64,000 bases of DNA. Source: Desulfuromonadaceae bacterium (GTDB lineage: Bacteria; Desulfobacterota; Desulfuromonadia; Desulfuromonadales; Desulfuromonadaceae). Where the stretch lies: contig JAFGXV010000039.1 in assembly GCA_016936455.1 (NCBI GenBank), positions 1 through 64,000 of the forward strand, written 5' to 3'. Shown piece by piece: positions 8,399 to 16,387 of this stretch; positions within the stretch are counted from its first letter, which is position 1, and every line of letters starts with the position of its first letter. Position numbers and translations under genes: made by a program. Under the pieces are notes generated by a model. That model saw only the letters and a list, made by a program, of their open reading frames with translations. It made no database searches and was not told the DNA's origin.

Positions 8399-10254
8399 CG
8401 CGATGGTATCATCTGCTGGTCTGCTTTTTCCTGCTGGGCTGGGGCGCAACGGTAGCCGCGGAATCGTTGCCGTTGTTTCAGGATCCCTATGCCCTGTTCG
8501 AAGCTCATTATCAGGCGACGGGTGGTCTGGAGCGCTGGCGGGCCCTGCACAGCAGCTATCAGGAAGGGACGGTGCGAGAGGACGGCCTGAACGGGACCTT
8601 TCGCCAGTGGTGGTGTGAGCCGCTTCAGACCCGGCTTGAGGCGGATTTCGGGATTATCCGTCAGAGCGAGGGCGACAACGGCCGTGTCGCCTGGTATCTG
8701 GATACCAATGGCCAGCGCGATTTTCAGCGCGATGTTCAGACGCTGCAGCGCCGCGAACTGGCGCGCAGGCTGGCACAGTTTGAACACCTCAGCCGCAACT
8801 CGGTGATTTTTTCCCTATCCATGGAGGCTCCGGCAACCCTGGAGGATCATCGCTGTCAGGTCGTGCGGCTGGAGAACCGTCTCAACAGCGATGTCAGCTG
8901 GTACTATTTCGACGGCCGGACCCTCAACCTGCTGGCGGCACGTACCCGTCTGCCCGACTTGACCCTTGTCAGCCGCTACGACGATTTCCGCACCGTGGAC
9001 GGGCTGGTGGTGGCCTTTCATCAACGCGACGAGATGTCGCCGCGCAACAAGGTGCGCGAGGTGTGGCTGAAGCGTCTCGATTTGAACCCGACGATTGCGT
9101 CGCAGCGTTTCGTCCCCCCGTCGCCGCGGCCGACACCGGTTTATTTCGCTGGCGGCCAAAGCGAGGTGACGTTGCCGTTTCGTCTGGTGGACGGAGCCAT
9201 TTATCTGCCGGTGACTCTCAATAATGACACCCGCTGGTGGCTGCTGGACAGCGGCGCCTCGGGAACGGTGATCGATGCCGATTATGCCCGTTCCTGTGGC
9301 CTGGAGGTAAAGGGGGAGATCAGTGGCTTTGGGTATGGCGATCCTTTTGCCGTGCATTTCACCACCTTGCCCACCGTTCGGGTTGGCAAGGCTCCGAACA
9401 CGGTGACGCTGGCCCCGCACACCGTGATGGCCTGCTCCGGCCTTGTCCAGGGCACTTATGAGCCGACCTGTCACGGTATCCTCGGTTACGATTTCCTCAG
9501 TCGGGTGGTCGTGCGTATTGATTATGCTCACCGTCAACTGACCCTGTTCCCCCTCAATACGCCGCCTGCGCTGCCCTGGCGCGATGCGCCTTTGAAATAC
9601 CGGATGCTGACACTGCCTGTGCTGGTGGACGGTTGTCTGTCCGGGAGTTGGTGCGTTGATACCGGGGCGGAGTACAGCGCGTTTTTTGCTCCCAGCGCTC
9701 AACGCTATCGGCTGCGGGAGCGCAAGGGGGTGGAGCAGCTCAGTCTCGGGATCGGCGGCTGGCGTATCGATCGACTGGTGCGTTTCGATGGGCTGCAACT
9801 GGCCGGGATGCACATTGAGCGGCCGGTTCTCAGCGTGCCGTCGGCAGGTGATGGCGGCATGCGTTCTGTCGGCGAGCTGGACGGCACCCTCGGGGCGTCC
9901 ACTCTCCGTCACTTCGTGCTGTGGCTTGACTGCTCGCGCCAGAAGCTGGCGTTGATGCCGGGGGACGATTTTAATGCGCCGCAGGCGCTGGACAAAAGCG
10001 GTCTGCTGGTGGGGCTGTCCCATGACGGCGTGCCGATGGTGTCTTTTGTGGCCAGCGGGACCCCGGCTCAGCGTGCCGGGTTTGTCGCCGGTGATCTCAT
10101 TGAGGCGATTGATGGTCGGCCCGTTGATCAGTTTGATGGCGCACGGGCGATCCGTGCCCTGCTGCGCAAGGAAGTCGGCCGCTGTTACCGTTTCCAGCTA
10201 CGTCGGGATGGCGAAGTGCGGGAACTGCAGCTATGTCTGGAGGAACTGCTGTGA
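8395..10254 (+). CDS. Exported protein with two retropepsin-like domains and a PDZ domain
   Basis: A 619-aa protein with signal peptide (cut near VAAES). Residues about 25-240 form a beta-rich region reminiscent of LolA-like folds. Two aspartyl-protease half-domains follow: WLLDSGASGTVID (near residue 281) and WCVDTGAEYSAFF (near residue 419), each with the D-S/T-G catalytic signature. The last about 90 residues (GLLVGLSHDGVPMV to the end) look like a PDZ domain with GTPAQRAGFVAGDLIEAIDG. Retropepsins act as dimers, so two domains in one chain could make a self-contained active site. Periplasmic location is inferred. It overlaps the esterase gene by ATGA, is the last gene of the operon, and no obvious terminator follows. 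Confidence 0.85.
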   Translation: MTRWYHLLVCFFLLGWGATVAAESLPLFQDPYALFEAHYQATGGLERWRALHSSYQEGTVREDGLNGTFRQWWCEPLQTRLEADFGIIRQSEGDNGRVAWYLDTNGQRDFQRDVQTLQRRELARRLAQFEHLSRNSVIFSLSMEAPATLEDHRCQVVRLENRLNSDVSWYYFDGRTLNLLAARTRLPDLTLVSRYDDFRTVDGLVVAFHQRDEMSPRNKVREVWLKRLDLNPTIASQRFVPPSPRPTPVYFAGGQSEVTLPFRLVDGAIYLPVTLNNDTRWWLLDSGASGTVIDADYARSCGLEVKGEISGFGYGDPFAVHFTTLPTVRVGKAPNTVTLAPHTVMACSGLVQGTYEPTCHGILGYDFLSRVVVRIDYAHRQLTLFPLNTPPALPWRDAPLKYRMLTLPVLVDGCLSGSWCVDTGAEYSAFFAPSAQRYRLRERKGVEQLSLGIGGWRIDRLVRFDGLQLAGMHIERPVLSVPSAGDGGMRSVGELDGTLGASTLRHFVLWLDCSRQKLALMPGDDFNAPQALDKSGLLVGLSHDGVPMVSFVASGTPAQRAGFVAGDLIEAIDGRPVDQFDGARAIRALLRKEVGRCYRFQLRRDGEVRELQLCLEELL

Positions 10255-10359
10255 AAAAAGTCTCATCTTGCGCTTGAAAAACCTTGCAACGGCGTTAGGT
10301 TGGAGGAAGAGGGTGTTCGTGGTCGGGAGATAGGCAAACTTGCACACAAGGAGGAGACA

Positions 10360-10806
10360 ATGACACTGGTACGTTGGGATCCATGGCGGGAGATGGAGGA
10401 ACTGGTCGAACGGTACAACCGGGAACTGGGGGCTGGAAAGGAAGAGAGCAGCCAGGACGTGATGCGCAAGGGGGACTGGTCGCCACGGGTCGATATCGCC
10501 GAAACGGATGATCAGTTTATTATCAAGGCCGAGATCCCCGAGGTGAAGAAGGAAGACGTCAAGGTGACGGTGGAAAACGGTGTCCTGCTGCTGCATGGTG
10601 AGCGCAAGCAGGAAAAGGAAGAGAAGGGAAAGACCTATCACCGTATCGAACGGCACTACGGGGTGTTTAATCGCAGTTTCACTTTGCCCGAGACGGTTTC
10701 GCAGAAAGGCATCGAGGCCAGTTTCAAGGACGGGGTCTTGACCATTACCTTGAAAAAGCAGGAGAAAGCCAAGCCCAAAACCATTGAGGTCACCATCAAC
10801 GACTGA
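10360..10806 (+). CDS. hsp20: Hsp20 / alpha-crystallin small heat-shock protein
   Basis: A 148-aa small heat-shock protein. The N-terminus MTLVRWDPWREMEEL is typical of bacterial class A Hsp20, the alpha-crystallin domain runs from about residue 43 to 135 (PRVDIAETDDQFIIKAEIP onwards), FKDGVLTITLKK is the conserved C-terminal strand, and a short basic tail ends the protein. These proteins hold unfolded proteins as oligomers until ATP-dependent chaperones take over. The track begins at 10300, but the ATG at 10360 follows AAGGAGGAGACA, an excellent ribosome site. A CTTGAAA motif (10273-10279) equals the sigma-32 -35 consensus, but no CCCCAT-like -10 follows. A GC-rich terminator lies 30 bp downstream. 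Confidence 0.95.
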   Translation: MTLVRWDPWREMEELVERYNRELGAGKEESSQDVMRKGDWSPRVDIAETDDQFIIKAEIPEVKKEDVKVTVENGVLLLHGERKQEKEEKGKTYHRIERHYGVFNRSFTLPETVSQKGIEASFKDGVLTITLKKQEKAKPKTIEVTIND

Positions 10807-10835
10807 GGGAGCTGATTTGGCCTGTTTGCGCTGTG

Positions 10836-10868
10836 CGGGGCGGTTTCCGGGAGGGAGCCGCCCCGTTT
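10836..10868 (+). terminator. Probable intrinsic terminator after hsp20
   Basis: CGGGGCGG and CCGCCCCG pair over 8 bp around a 14-nt loop and are followed by TTT. The T-run is short. Confidence 0.65.
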
Positions 10869-10936
10869 GCATTGAGGCGTGCTTTCCGTGTTATGATGCG
10901 ATCATTCCAGCGCCGTCCGTGCGAAAAGGGAAGAAC

Positions 10937-11563
10937 ATGGATCCTCAAACCCTTCATTTTTATACCCGTCAGGCTTCGGACTATGCCAGACGGGCCGACC
11001 GCGATGAGGTGACAGACCTGCAGGCGGTGCTGCGGCAGTGGCTGCCGTCGCGCTGCCGCGTGCTGGAACTTGGTGGCGGCAGCGGCCGCGATGCGGCCTG
11101 GCTGCAGACGCAGGGCTACCAGGTGACGTACAGCGATGGCTGTGAGGCCATGGTCAAGCAGGCTGTGGCGCAACATGGCGGTCTGCAGGGGCGGGCGCTG
11201 ACAGCCGAGGTTCCCCTGCCTTCGAGTCACCCCCTGCTGGGGCGGCGTTTTGATGCGGTGGTGGCTATTGCCCTGATCCTGCATCTGGACGATGGGGCGC
11301 TGGCGCAGACACTGGCCCAGCTAGTGGCGCTGCTTGTGCCTGCTGGACGGTTGATCCTGACTTCCTGTGTTGGGGCGGGTCGCTGTGCCGGCGTGCAGAC
11401 CGCTGCCCGGCGCGATGAGGACGGACGCCTGATGTGTCTGCGGCAGCCGGATGACGTATCCCATCTTGCCTGTCGTTACGGCTTGCAGCAATGTTCTGTG
11501 AGCTGGCAACACGACGGCCGTGGTCGTGATCGGCTCTGGTATACGCTGGTGTTTGAGCGGTGA
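10937..11563 (+). CDS. Class I SAM-dependent methyltransferase
   Basis: A 208-aa protein with a standard class I methyltransferase fold. Motif I is VLELGGGSGRDAAWL (about residues 39-53), the acidic residue after strand 2 is in VTYSDGCEAMV, and FDAVVAIALILHLDD is motif IV/post-I. The track start at 10784 would overlap the hsp20 coding end and its terminator; the ATG at 10937, preceded by AAGGGAAG, gives the expected length. Nothing in the sequence names the substrate. Proteins of this size and motif set methylate small molecules, quinone precursors or proteins. It appears to be a single-gene unit ahead of umuDC. Confidence 0.8.
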   Translation: MDPQTLHFYTRQASDYARRADRDEVTDLQAVLRQWLPSRCRVLELGGGSGRDAAWLQTQGYQVTYSDGCEAMVKQAVAQHGGLQGRALTAEVPLPSSHPLLGRRFDAVVAIALILHLDDGALAQTLAQLVALLVPAGRLILTSCVGAGRCAGVQTAARRDEDGRLMCLRQPDDVSHLACRYGLQQCSVSWQHDGRGRDRLWYTLVFER

Positions 11564-11630
11564 ATTCCGGCCAATTTTTCCGTGCAAGCGTGTATACTGG
11601 CGAGAATCATTTTACGAAAAGAGCTTTTTC

Positions 11631-12062
11631 ATGGCTGTTGAACTGTTTTTGCCTCCACAGAATTCAAAAGGGCCGGCGCTGCCGCTATTTCTTGAACCGG
11701 TGCCCGCCGGCTTTCCCAGCCCGGCGCAGGACTATGTCGAAAAGACGCTGGATTTGAACGAGTTGTGCATCCAGCATCCGGCGGCAACCTTTTTTGTCCG
11801 TGCCCAGGGCGAGTCGATGACGGAGGCCGGAATCTATCCCGACGACGTGCTGGTGGTGGACCGCTCCCTGACGGCCCGTCATGGCGATATCGTGATTGCC
11901 GTATGGCATGGGGAACTGACGGTGAAGAAGCTCGAAACCCGACCGCAACCCCGGCTGGTGGCCATGAACAAAACGTTTCCGGTCATCGAGGTGCCCGAAG
12001 GGGTGGAACTGGAGATCTTCGGCGTGGTCACCACGGTGGTACACCGGGTTCGCCAGCCATGA
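11631..12062 (+). CDS. umuD: UmuD, SOS mutagenesis protein (LexA-like self-cleaving peptidase)
   Basis: A 143-aa S24 peptidase-like protein. The Ala-Gly cleavage site is in [10 protein letters not shown] (about residues 24-33), the nucleophile serine in GESMTEAG and the general-base lysine in GELTVKKLE. RecA-stimulated self-cleavage removes the N-terminal arm and gives UmuD', which with UmuC forms Pol V. There is no LexA-type DNA-binding domain, which separates it from LexA. The ATG at 11631 gives the normal UmuD length; the track start at 11520 lies inside the methyltransferase gene. The gene overlaps umuC by ATGA. A TATACT (-10-like) is at 11593-11598, but I could not recognise an SOS box. 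Confidence 0.93.
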   Translation: MAVELFLPPQNSKGPALPLFLEPVPAGFPSPAQDYVEKTLDLNELCIQHPAATFFVRAQGESMTEAGIYPDDVLVVDRSLTARHGDIVIAVWHGELTVKKLETRPQPRLVAMNKTFPVIEVPEGVELEIFGVVTTVVHRVRQP

Positions 12063-13330
12063 GCCGGATTGCCCTGGTCGACTGCAACAATTTCTACGCC
12101 AGCTGTGAGCGACTGTTCCGGCCCGATCTGCGCGGTCGGCCGCTGGTGGTGCTGTCGAACAACGACGGCTGCGTGGTGGCGCGCAGCCCCGAGGCCAAGG
12201 CGCTGGGTGTCGGCATGGCCGTGCCCGCCTGGCAGGTGCGAGAACTGCTGCGGCGACATGACATGGCTGTGTTTTCTTCCAACTATTCGCTGTACGCCGA
12301 TATTTCCGAGCGGGTGATGATCACCCTGGAATCCCTGGCGCCGAGAGTGGAGATCTATTCCATCGATGAGGCGTTTCTGCCCCTGCCCGAGTTCCTGCCT
12401 GGTGGCGAGTCCCATGAGCAGCTGGCGCGGCGCATCTGCGAGCGGGTGAAGCAGTGGACCGGCATTCAGGTCAGTGTCGGCATGGCCGGTACCCGGACCC
12501 TGGCCAAACTGGCGACGGTGGCGGCCAAGCGCTATGTGGCGACGCAGGGCGTGGTGGTGCTCGAAGATCCCTCCCGCACGCAGCGGCTGCTGCAGCTGAT
12601 GCCCGTGGAGGAGGTCTGGGGGGTCGGTCGTCGTCTGGCTCCCCAGTTGCAGCGTCTGGGCATCAAGACCGCCTGGGAGTTGTCCCGGCGCTCGCCCCGT
12701 GCCATGGGACGGCGTTTTTCCGTCAATCTGGAGCGAACCATCCGCGAACTCAATGGCGAGGCCTGCCTGGATATGGAGACGGCACCGTCACCACGTCAGC
12801 AGGTGCTATGCTCGCGCTCCTTTTCCCACCGCGTGACCGATTACGCGGCCCTGCGTGAAGCTGTGTGTCACTACGCGGTGCGCGCGGCGGAAAAACTGCG
12901 TGAGCAGCAGCAACTGGCGCGGCGGGTGACGGTGTTTATCCGCACCGGCGCCTATCAGTCCGATGAGCGTCACTATGCCAACAGCGCCACCGCGCCGATC
13001 GAGCGGCCCAGCTCCGACAGCCGCGCCCTGTCGCACCAGGCGGCCCGGTTGTTTGACAGCCTGTGGCGCGACGGTTTTCGTTATGCCAAGGCGGGGGTGG
13101 TGCTGACGGACCTGAGTTCTGTCCATTGCTGTCAGCACGGGCTGTTCGACGCCCTGTCCAGTCAGCCGCACCAGCCCGGGCTGATGCGGGCGCTGGATGA
13201 TCTCAACCGCGGCGGGCGGCATCAGGTCTGGTTCGGCAGCGAGGGCATCGTGCGCGACTGGCGGATGCGCCGCGAACATCTGTCTCCAGCCTACACCACG
13301 CGCTGGGACGAGATCCCCCGGGTGGGCTAG
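12059..13330 (+). CDS. umuC: UmuC, Y-family translesion DNA polymerase subunit
   Basis: A 423-aa Y-family polymerase. It starts [20 protein letters not shown] (metal-binding Asp and steric-gate region); the second catalytic motif is YSIDEAFL (about residues 100-107). [17 protein letters not shown] is the helix-hairpin-helix element, followed by the little-finger domain and the UmuC-type C-terminal region. With UmuD' it would copy past DNA lesions at the cost of mutations. The ATG at 12059 overlaps the umuD stop; the track start at 11765 is a read-through of the umuD region in another frame. Length matches E. coli UmuC (422 aa). The next gene begins one base after its stop, so it is likely transcribed with umuDC. 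Confidence 0.96.
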   Translation: MSRIALVDCNNFYASCERLFRPDLRGRPLVVLSNNDGCVVARSPEAKALGVGMAVPAWQVRELLRRHDMAVFSSNYSLYADISERVMITLESLAPRVEIYSIDEAFLPLPEFLPGGESHEQLARRICERVKQWTGIQVSVGMAGTRTLAKLATVAAKRYVATQGVVVLEDPSRTQRLLQLMPVEEVWGVGRRLAPQLQRLGIKTAWELSRRSPRAMGRRFSVNLERTIRELNGEACLDMETAPSPRQQVLCSRSFSHRVTDYAALREAVCHYAVRAAEKLREQQQLARRVTVFIRTGAYQSDERHYANSATAPIERPSSDSRALSHQAARLFDSLWRDGFRYAKAGVVLTDLSSVHCCQHGLFDALSSQPHQPGLMRALDDLNRGGRHQVWFGSEGIVRDWRMRREHLSPAYTTRWDEIPRVG

Positions 13331-13331
13331 G

Positions 13332-13817
13332 GTGGACACCTTCAGTCATGCCCTGTGGGGCTGGGGGCTGTTCGGGCGTCGTCATGCCGGACTGGCGCTG
13401 TTTTTCGGTGCCTTGCCGGATCTGGTTTCCTTTGCCCCGCTGCTGGCGGGACGACTGCTCATGGGAACCTGGGTGCCGGGGCGCCCGTCGCTGGCAACCA
13501 TTCCCGGCTGGTGTTTTTTTATGTATGATCTGGCGCATAGCGCCGTCATTGCCGGACTGGCGGTTTTTTTACTGTGGCGCTGGCGCAGAGATATCGGCTT
13601 TGTGGCCTGTGGCTGGCTGTTTCATATCCTGCTGGATTTTCCTTTTCACAGCGCGGCCTACTTTCCAACCAAGCTGTTCTGGCCGCTGAGCGGCTGGGTG
13701 TTTGATGGTATTTCCTGGGGGCAGCCGATTGTCTGGTACCCCAACCTGGCTGGTCTGTTGCTGCTGCTTGGCTGGCGCTGGTGGCAGCGTTGTCAGCGTT
13801 GTCAGCGTGTGCGCTGA
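13332..13817 (+). CDS. YdjM-like membrane-bound putative metal-dependent hydrolase
   Basis: About 161 aa, with four or five hydrophobic helices and conserved polar residues at their ends: FSHALWGWG, GALPDLVSF, YDLAHS and FHILLDFPFH. This His/Asp pattern is typical of the YdjM/DUF457-type family of inner-membrane putative metal-dependent hydrolases. The GTG at 13332 lies one base after the umuC stop, which implies co-transcription and possibly SOS control; E. coli ydjM is itself LexA-regulated, which makes the linkage notable. The C-terminus ends in a short repeated QRCQRCQR coded by tandem 9-mers. Enzymatic function is not established for the family. It could also be a structural membrane protein. 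Confidence 0.7.
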   Translation: MDTFSHALWGWGLFGRRHAGLALFFGALPDLVSFAPLLAGRLLMGTWVPGRPSLATIPGWCFFMYDLAHSAVIAGLAVFLLWRWRRDIGFVACGWLFHILLDFPFHSAAYFPTKLFWPLSGWVFDGISWGQPIVWYPNLAGLLLLLGWRWWQRCQRCQRVR

Positions 13818-13943
13818 ACGGCGGCAGGAAGCCGTCGGAAAAAGGAGTTGTGCTCATAAAAATCTGATGTTTTTTGCGTTGTATAAGGATCGCTACGGCA
13901 AGGGCCGGCAGATCAATTCTTTTTTTGCGCAGATGGAGGCCAA

Positions 13944-14798
13944 ATGGCCAGAGGAAAGTTGAAGTTTATTTATTCTGGTCTGATGCTGGCGTGGATGGTT
14001 CTGCTGCTGGGGGGCTGCAGCTTGTCCGGTTTCGGTACCCGCCTGGGTGAAACGGTGCTCAATCAGGACGATCCGGAACTGGTGCGCAGTGGCGCTCCCG
14101 CTTATCTGCTGCTGATCGATACCCTGATTGCTGATAATCCCGATGATGAAGACTGGCTGTGCCTGGGCGCGAATCTCTATAGTGTTTACGCGGCGGCATT
14201 TGTCGATGATCCGCAGCGGGCACGGCGCCTGTCTGGGCGGGCTTTCGATTATGGATGCCGGGCCCTGTGTGCCGTGGAGGATGATTTCTGTGGCCTGACC
14301 GAGCGGCCATACAAGGAATTCGTTACCCGCCTGCAGGATCTTGATGAGGATGAGCTGCCGCAGCTGTTTGCCCTGACCGTCAGCTGGCTGGGCTGGGCGC
14401 AGGCCCACAGCCAGGACATGACGGCTTTGACGGCCCTGCCGAGGCTGGAGCTGGCCCTGAAGCGTATTGTCGAGCTGGACGAGGGCTACGCCGGTGGCAG
14501 TGCCTGGCATTATCTGGGCATTCTTTACAGTCTGCGTCCGCCGTCGCTGGGTGGGCAGCCAGAACAGGCCCGTGTCTGTTTCGAGCAGGCCCTGCACCTG
14601 AGCCGGGAGCGTAACCTTGGGGTCAAGGTTGATTATGCCCGCTATTATGCGCGTCTGCTCTATGATCGTGAACTGCATGACCGCTTGTTGTATGATGTGT
14701 TGCAGGCGGATCCCCATGCGCCGGGGCTGACGTTGATGAATATTCTGTCTCAGCAGCAAGCGCGCTGTTTGCTTGATAGCGCAGCGGATTATTTTTGA
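13944..14798 (+). CDS. tatT: TRAP transporter TatT component, TPR lipoprotein
   Basis: A 284-aa lipoprotein (VLLLGGCSLSG, lipid-attached Cys at about residue 26), largely alpha-helical, with the helix-hairpin pattern of the TatT family (TRAP-associated TPR protein). Examples are PARLELALKRIVELDEGY and EQARVCFEQALHLSRERN. TatT proteins associate with the TRAP substrate-binding protein and may act as a reservoir or partner for hydrophobic ligands; this role is known from few members. GGAGG stands 4 nt before the ATG. It precedes dctP by 18 bp and is followed by dctQ and dctM in the same direction, so all four make one transporter operon. Confidence 0.88.
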   Translation: MARGKLKFIYSGLMLAWMVLLLGGCSLSGFGTRLGETVLNQDDPELVRSGAPAYLLLIDTLIADNPDDEDWLCLGANLYSVYAAAFVDDPQRARRLSGRAFDYGCRALCAVEDDFCGLTERPYKEFVTRLQDLDEDELPQLFALTVSWLGWAQAHSQDMTALTALPRLELALKRIVELDEGYAGGSAWHYLGILYSLRPPSLGGQPEQARVCFEQALHLSRERNLGVKVDYARYYARLLYDRELHDRLLYDVLQADPHAPGLTLMNILSQQQARCLLDSAADYF

Positions 14799-14816
14799 CG
14801 GAGAGTGTAATCAATC

Positions 14817-15863
14817 ATGAAGCGTCATTTTGTTATTGGTTTTGTTCTGTTGTTCGGTGCCCTGGCAATGGGCCTGTTGTCTGCAACGGCGGGTCAGGCA
14901 CAGATTTTCAAGATTGCCACCGTTGCCCCGGAAGGTTCCGACTGGATGGTCAAAATGCGCGCCGGCGCCCAGTCCATCAGCGACAAAACCCAGGGGCGGG
15001 TCCAGCTGAAATTCTACGGTGGTGGCGTGATGGGCAACGAGATGAGTGTGTTGCGCAAGATCCGCGTCGGCCAGCTGCAGGGGGGGGCGTTCACCGGCGG
15101 TGGCCTGGCCAAGATCTCGTCCGACATGCTGATTTACAGCCTGCCGCTGCTGGCACGTTCCGAGGAGGAAATGGCACAGCTGCGTCGCCATCTTGATCCG
15201 CTGCTGACGGACAGCCTGAATCAGGCAGGTTTTGTCTGCTTCGGATTCGCCTCGGGCGGATTTGCCAATCTGTTCAGCGAACGGCCGATCAGCAAGGTGG
15301 ATGATCTCAAGGGATTGAAACTGTGGGTGCCGGAAGGGGACCAGGTCAGTTATGCGGTGATGGAGGGGTTGGGTCTGTCTCCGGTAACCTTGCCCTTGTC
15401 CGATGTCATGACCGGTCTGCAGACCGGCTTGGTCGAGGTGGTCGCCACGTCGCCGCTGGGGGCCTTGGCCTTTCAGTGGTATACACGCGTGAACTGTATG
15501 ACGGATATGCCCCTTGCTTATGTCTATGCGGGGCTGGTTCTGGATAAATGTTCTTTCAGTCGCCTGTCGGCCGAGGACCAGCAGGTGGTGACGCAGGTGC
15601 TGGGCGCGATTTACCGTGAGTTCGATCAGCAGTCCCGGCCGCAGAACGAAGAGTCCCTGGCTGCCCTGCAGCAGCAGGGTGTTGACCGGGTGGAGCCGGT
15701 GGAGGGGGAATTCCAGCGCTGGAGCGAGGTGGCTGACCGGGTGGCGCGACAGCTCTCGGCTCAGGGTCTGTTTCCTGAACCGCTCTACCAGCGGGCGGTG
15801 GAACTGCTGAACGACTATCGCCAGCGCACGACAGCTGGCTCAGGAAACTCCACGTGCCGCTGA
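14817..15863 (+). CDS. dctP: TRAP transporter substrate-binding protein (DctP family)
   Basis: A 348-aa periplasmic protein with signal peptide (cut near AGQAQI). The DctP fold is recognisable from IFKIATVAPEGSDWM at the start of the mature protein and from KGLKLWVPEGDQVSYAVMEGLG in the middle, where the usual ligand-binding Arg region would be. The conserved arginine typical of sialic-acid and dicarboxylate binders (R in the K-G-L-K-x-R pattern) reads as W here (LKLWVPE), so the ligand may not be a carboxylate bound in the standard way. Together with TatT this suggests a more unusual, perhaps hydrophobic, substrate. It overlaps dctQ by 10 nt. Confidence 0.9.
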   Translation: MKRHFVIGFVLLFGALAMGLLSATAGQAQIFKIATVAPEGSDWMVKMRAGAQSISDKTQGRVQLKFYGGGVMGNEMSVLRKIRVGQLQGGAFTGGGLAKISSDMLIYSLPLLARSEEEMAQLRRHLDPLLTDSLNQAGFVCFGFASGGFANLFSERPISKVDDLKGLKLWVPEGDQVSYAVMEGLGLSPVTLPLSDVMTGLQTGLVEVVATSPLGALAFQWYTRVNCMTDMPLAYVYAGLVLDKCSFSRLSAEDQQVVTQVLGAIYREFDQQSRPQNEESLAALQQQGVDRVEPVEGEFQRWSEVADRVARQLSAQGLFPEPLYQRAVELLNDYRQRTTAGSGNSTCR

Positions 15864-16387
15864 AAACAACCGCCCGTTTTCTGATCGGCGTGGCGCGTGT
15901 TTGTCGGCGGTGTGAAGATACGCTGCTGGCGCTGTTGCTGGCGGTCATGGTTTTGTTGGCCGTGGTGCAGATCGTTCAGCGCAACCTGTTCGGCAGCAGT
16001 TTTATCTGGAGTGATGAGCTGCTGCGCATTCTGGTGCTGTGGCTGACCCTGATTGGCGCCATGGTGGCCAGCCGCAGTGATCAGCATATCCAGATGGATA
16101 TCCTGATCCGGTGGGTGCCGCCTTTGTGGCGTGGGGGGTTGCGTCGGCTGGTCCATGCCCTGACCGCCCTGGTCTGTGGTGTGCTGGCCTGGCATGCTGT
16201 CACCTTTGTGGCCATGGAGGCCGAGTTTCAGAGTCAGGCTCTGGGGGGCTACCCCGCCTGGTGGTTCGAAAGTATCCTGCCCGTCGGTTTTGGCCTAATG
16301 AGCTGGCGTTATCTGCTGCTGATGCTGCATCCGCCCCTGGCCCAGTTGGAGTCTCCCAATGGCGACGTAAATGGAGGCAACGCGTGA
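15854..16387 (+). CDS. dctQ: TRAP transporter small permease (DctQ)
   Basis: A 177-aa protein with four transmembrane helices and the DctQ pattern VLLAVVQIVQRNLFGSSFIWSDELLRILVLW (about residues 36-66). DctQ stabilises the large permease DctM in the cytoplasmic membrane. The GTG at 15854 lies inside the end of dctP and gives the expected length. The stop overlaps the dctM start as GTGA. Confidence 0.9.
   Translation: MPLKTTARFLIGVARVCRRCEDTLLALLLAVMVLLAVVQIVQRNLFGSSFIWSDELLRILVLWLTLIGAMVASRSDQHIQMDILIRWVPPLWRGGLRRLVHALTALVCGVLAWHAVTFVAMEAEFQSQALGGYPAWWFESILPVGFGLMSWRYLLLMLHPPLAQLESPNGDVNGGNA

Noticed and set aside
8815-10023. 402-codon reverse-strand ORF in the retropepsin gene
   Set aside because: Antisense shadow; the + strand holds catalytic motifs and a signal peptide.
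10273-10279. CTTGAAA as a sigma-32 promoter for hsp20
   Set aside because: The -35 matches exactly but no CCCCAT-like -10 stands at the right distance, so it is not listed as a feature.
11570-11630. LexA box before umuD
   Set aside because: No CTGT-N8-ACAG or other convincing dyad was seen; only a TATACT -10-like box is present. SOS control is inferred from gene identity.
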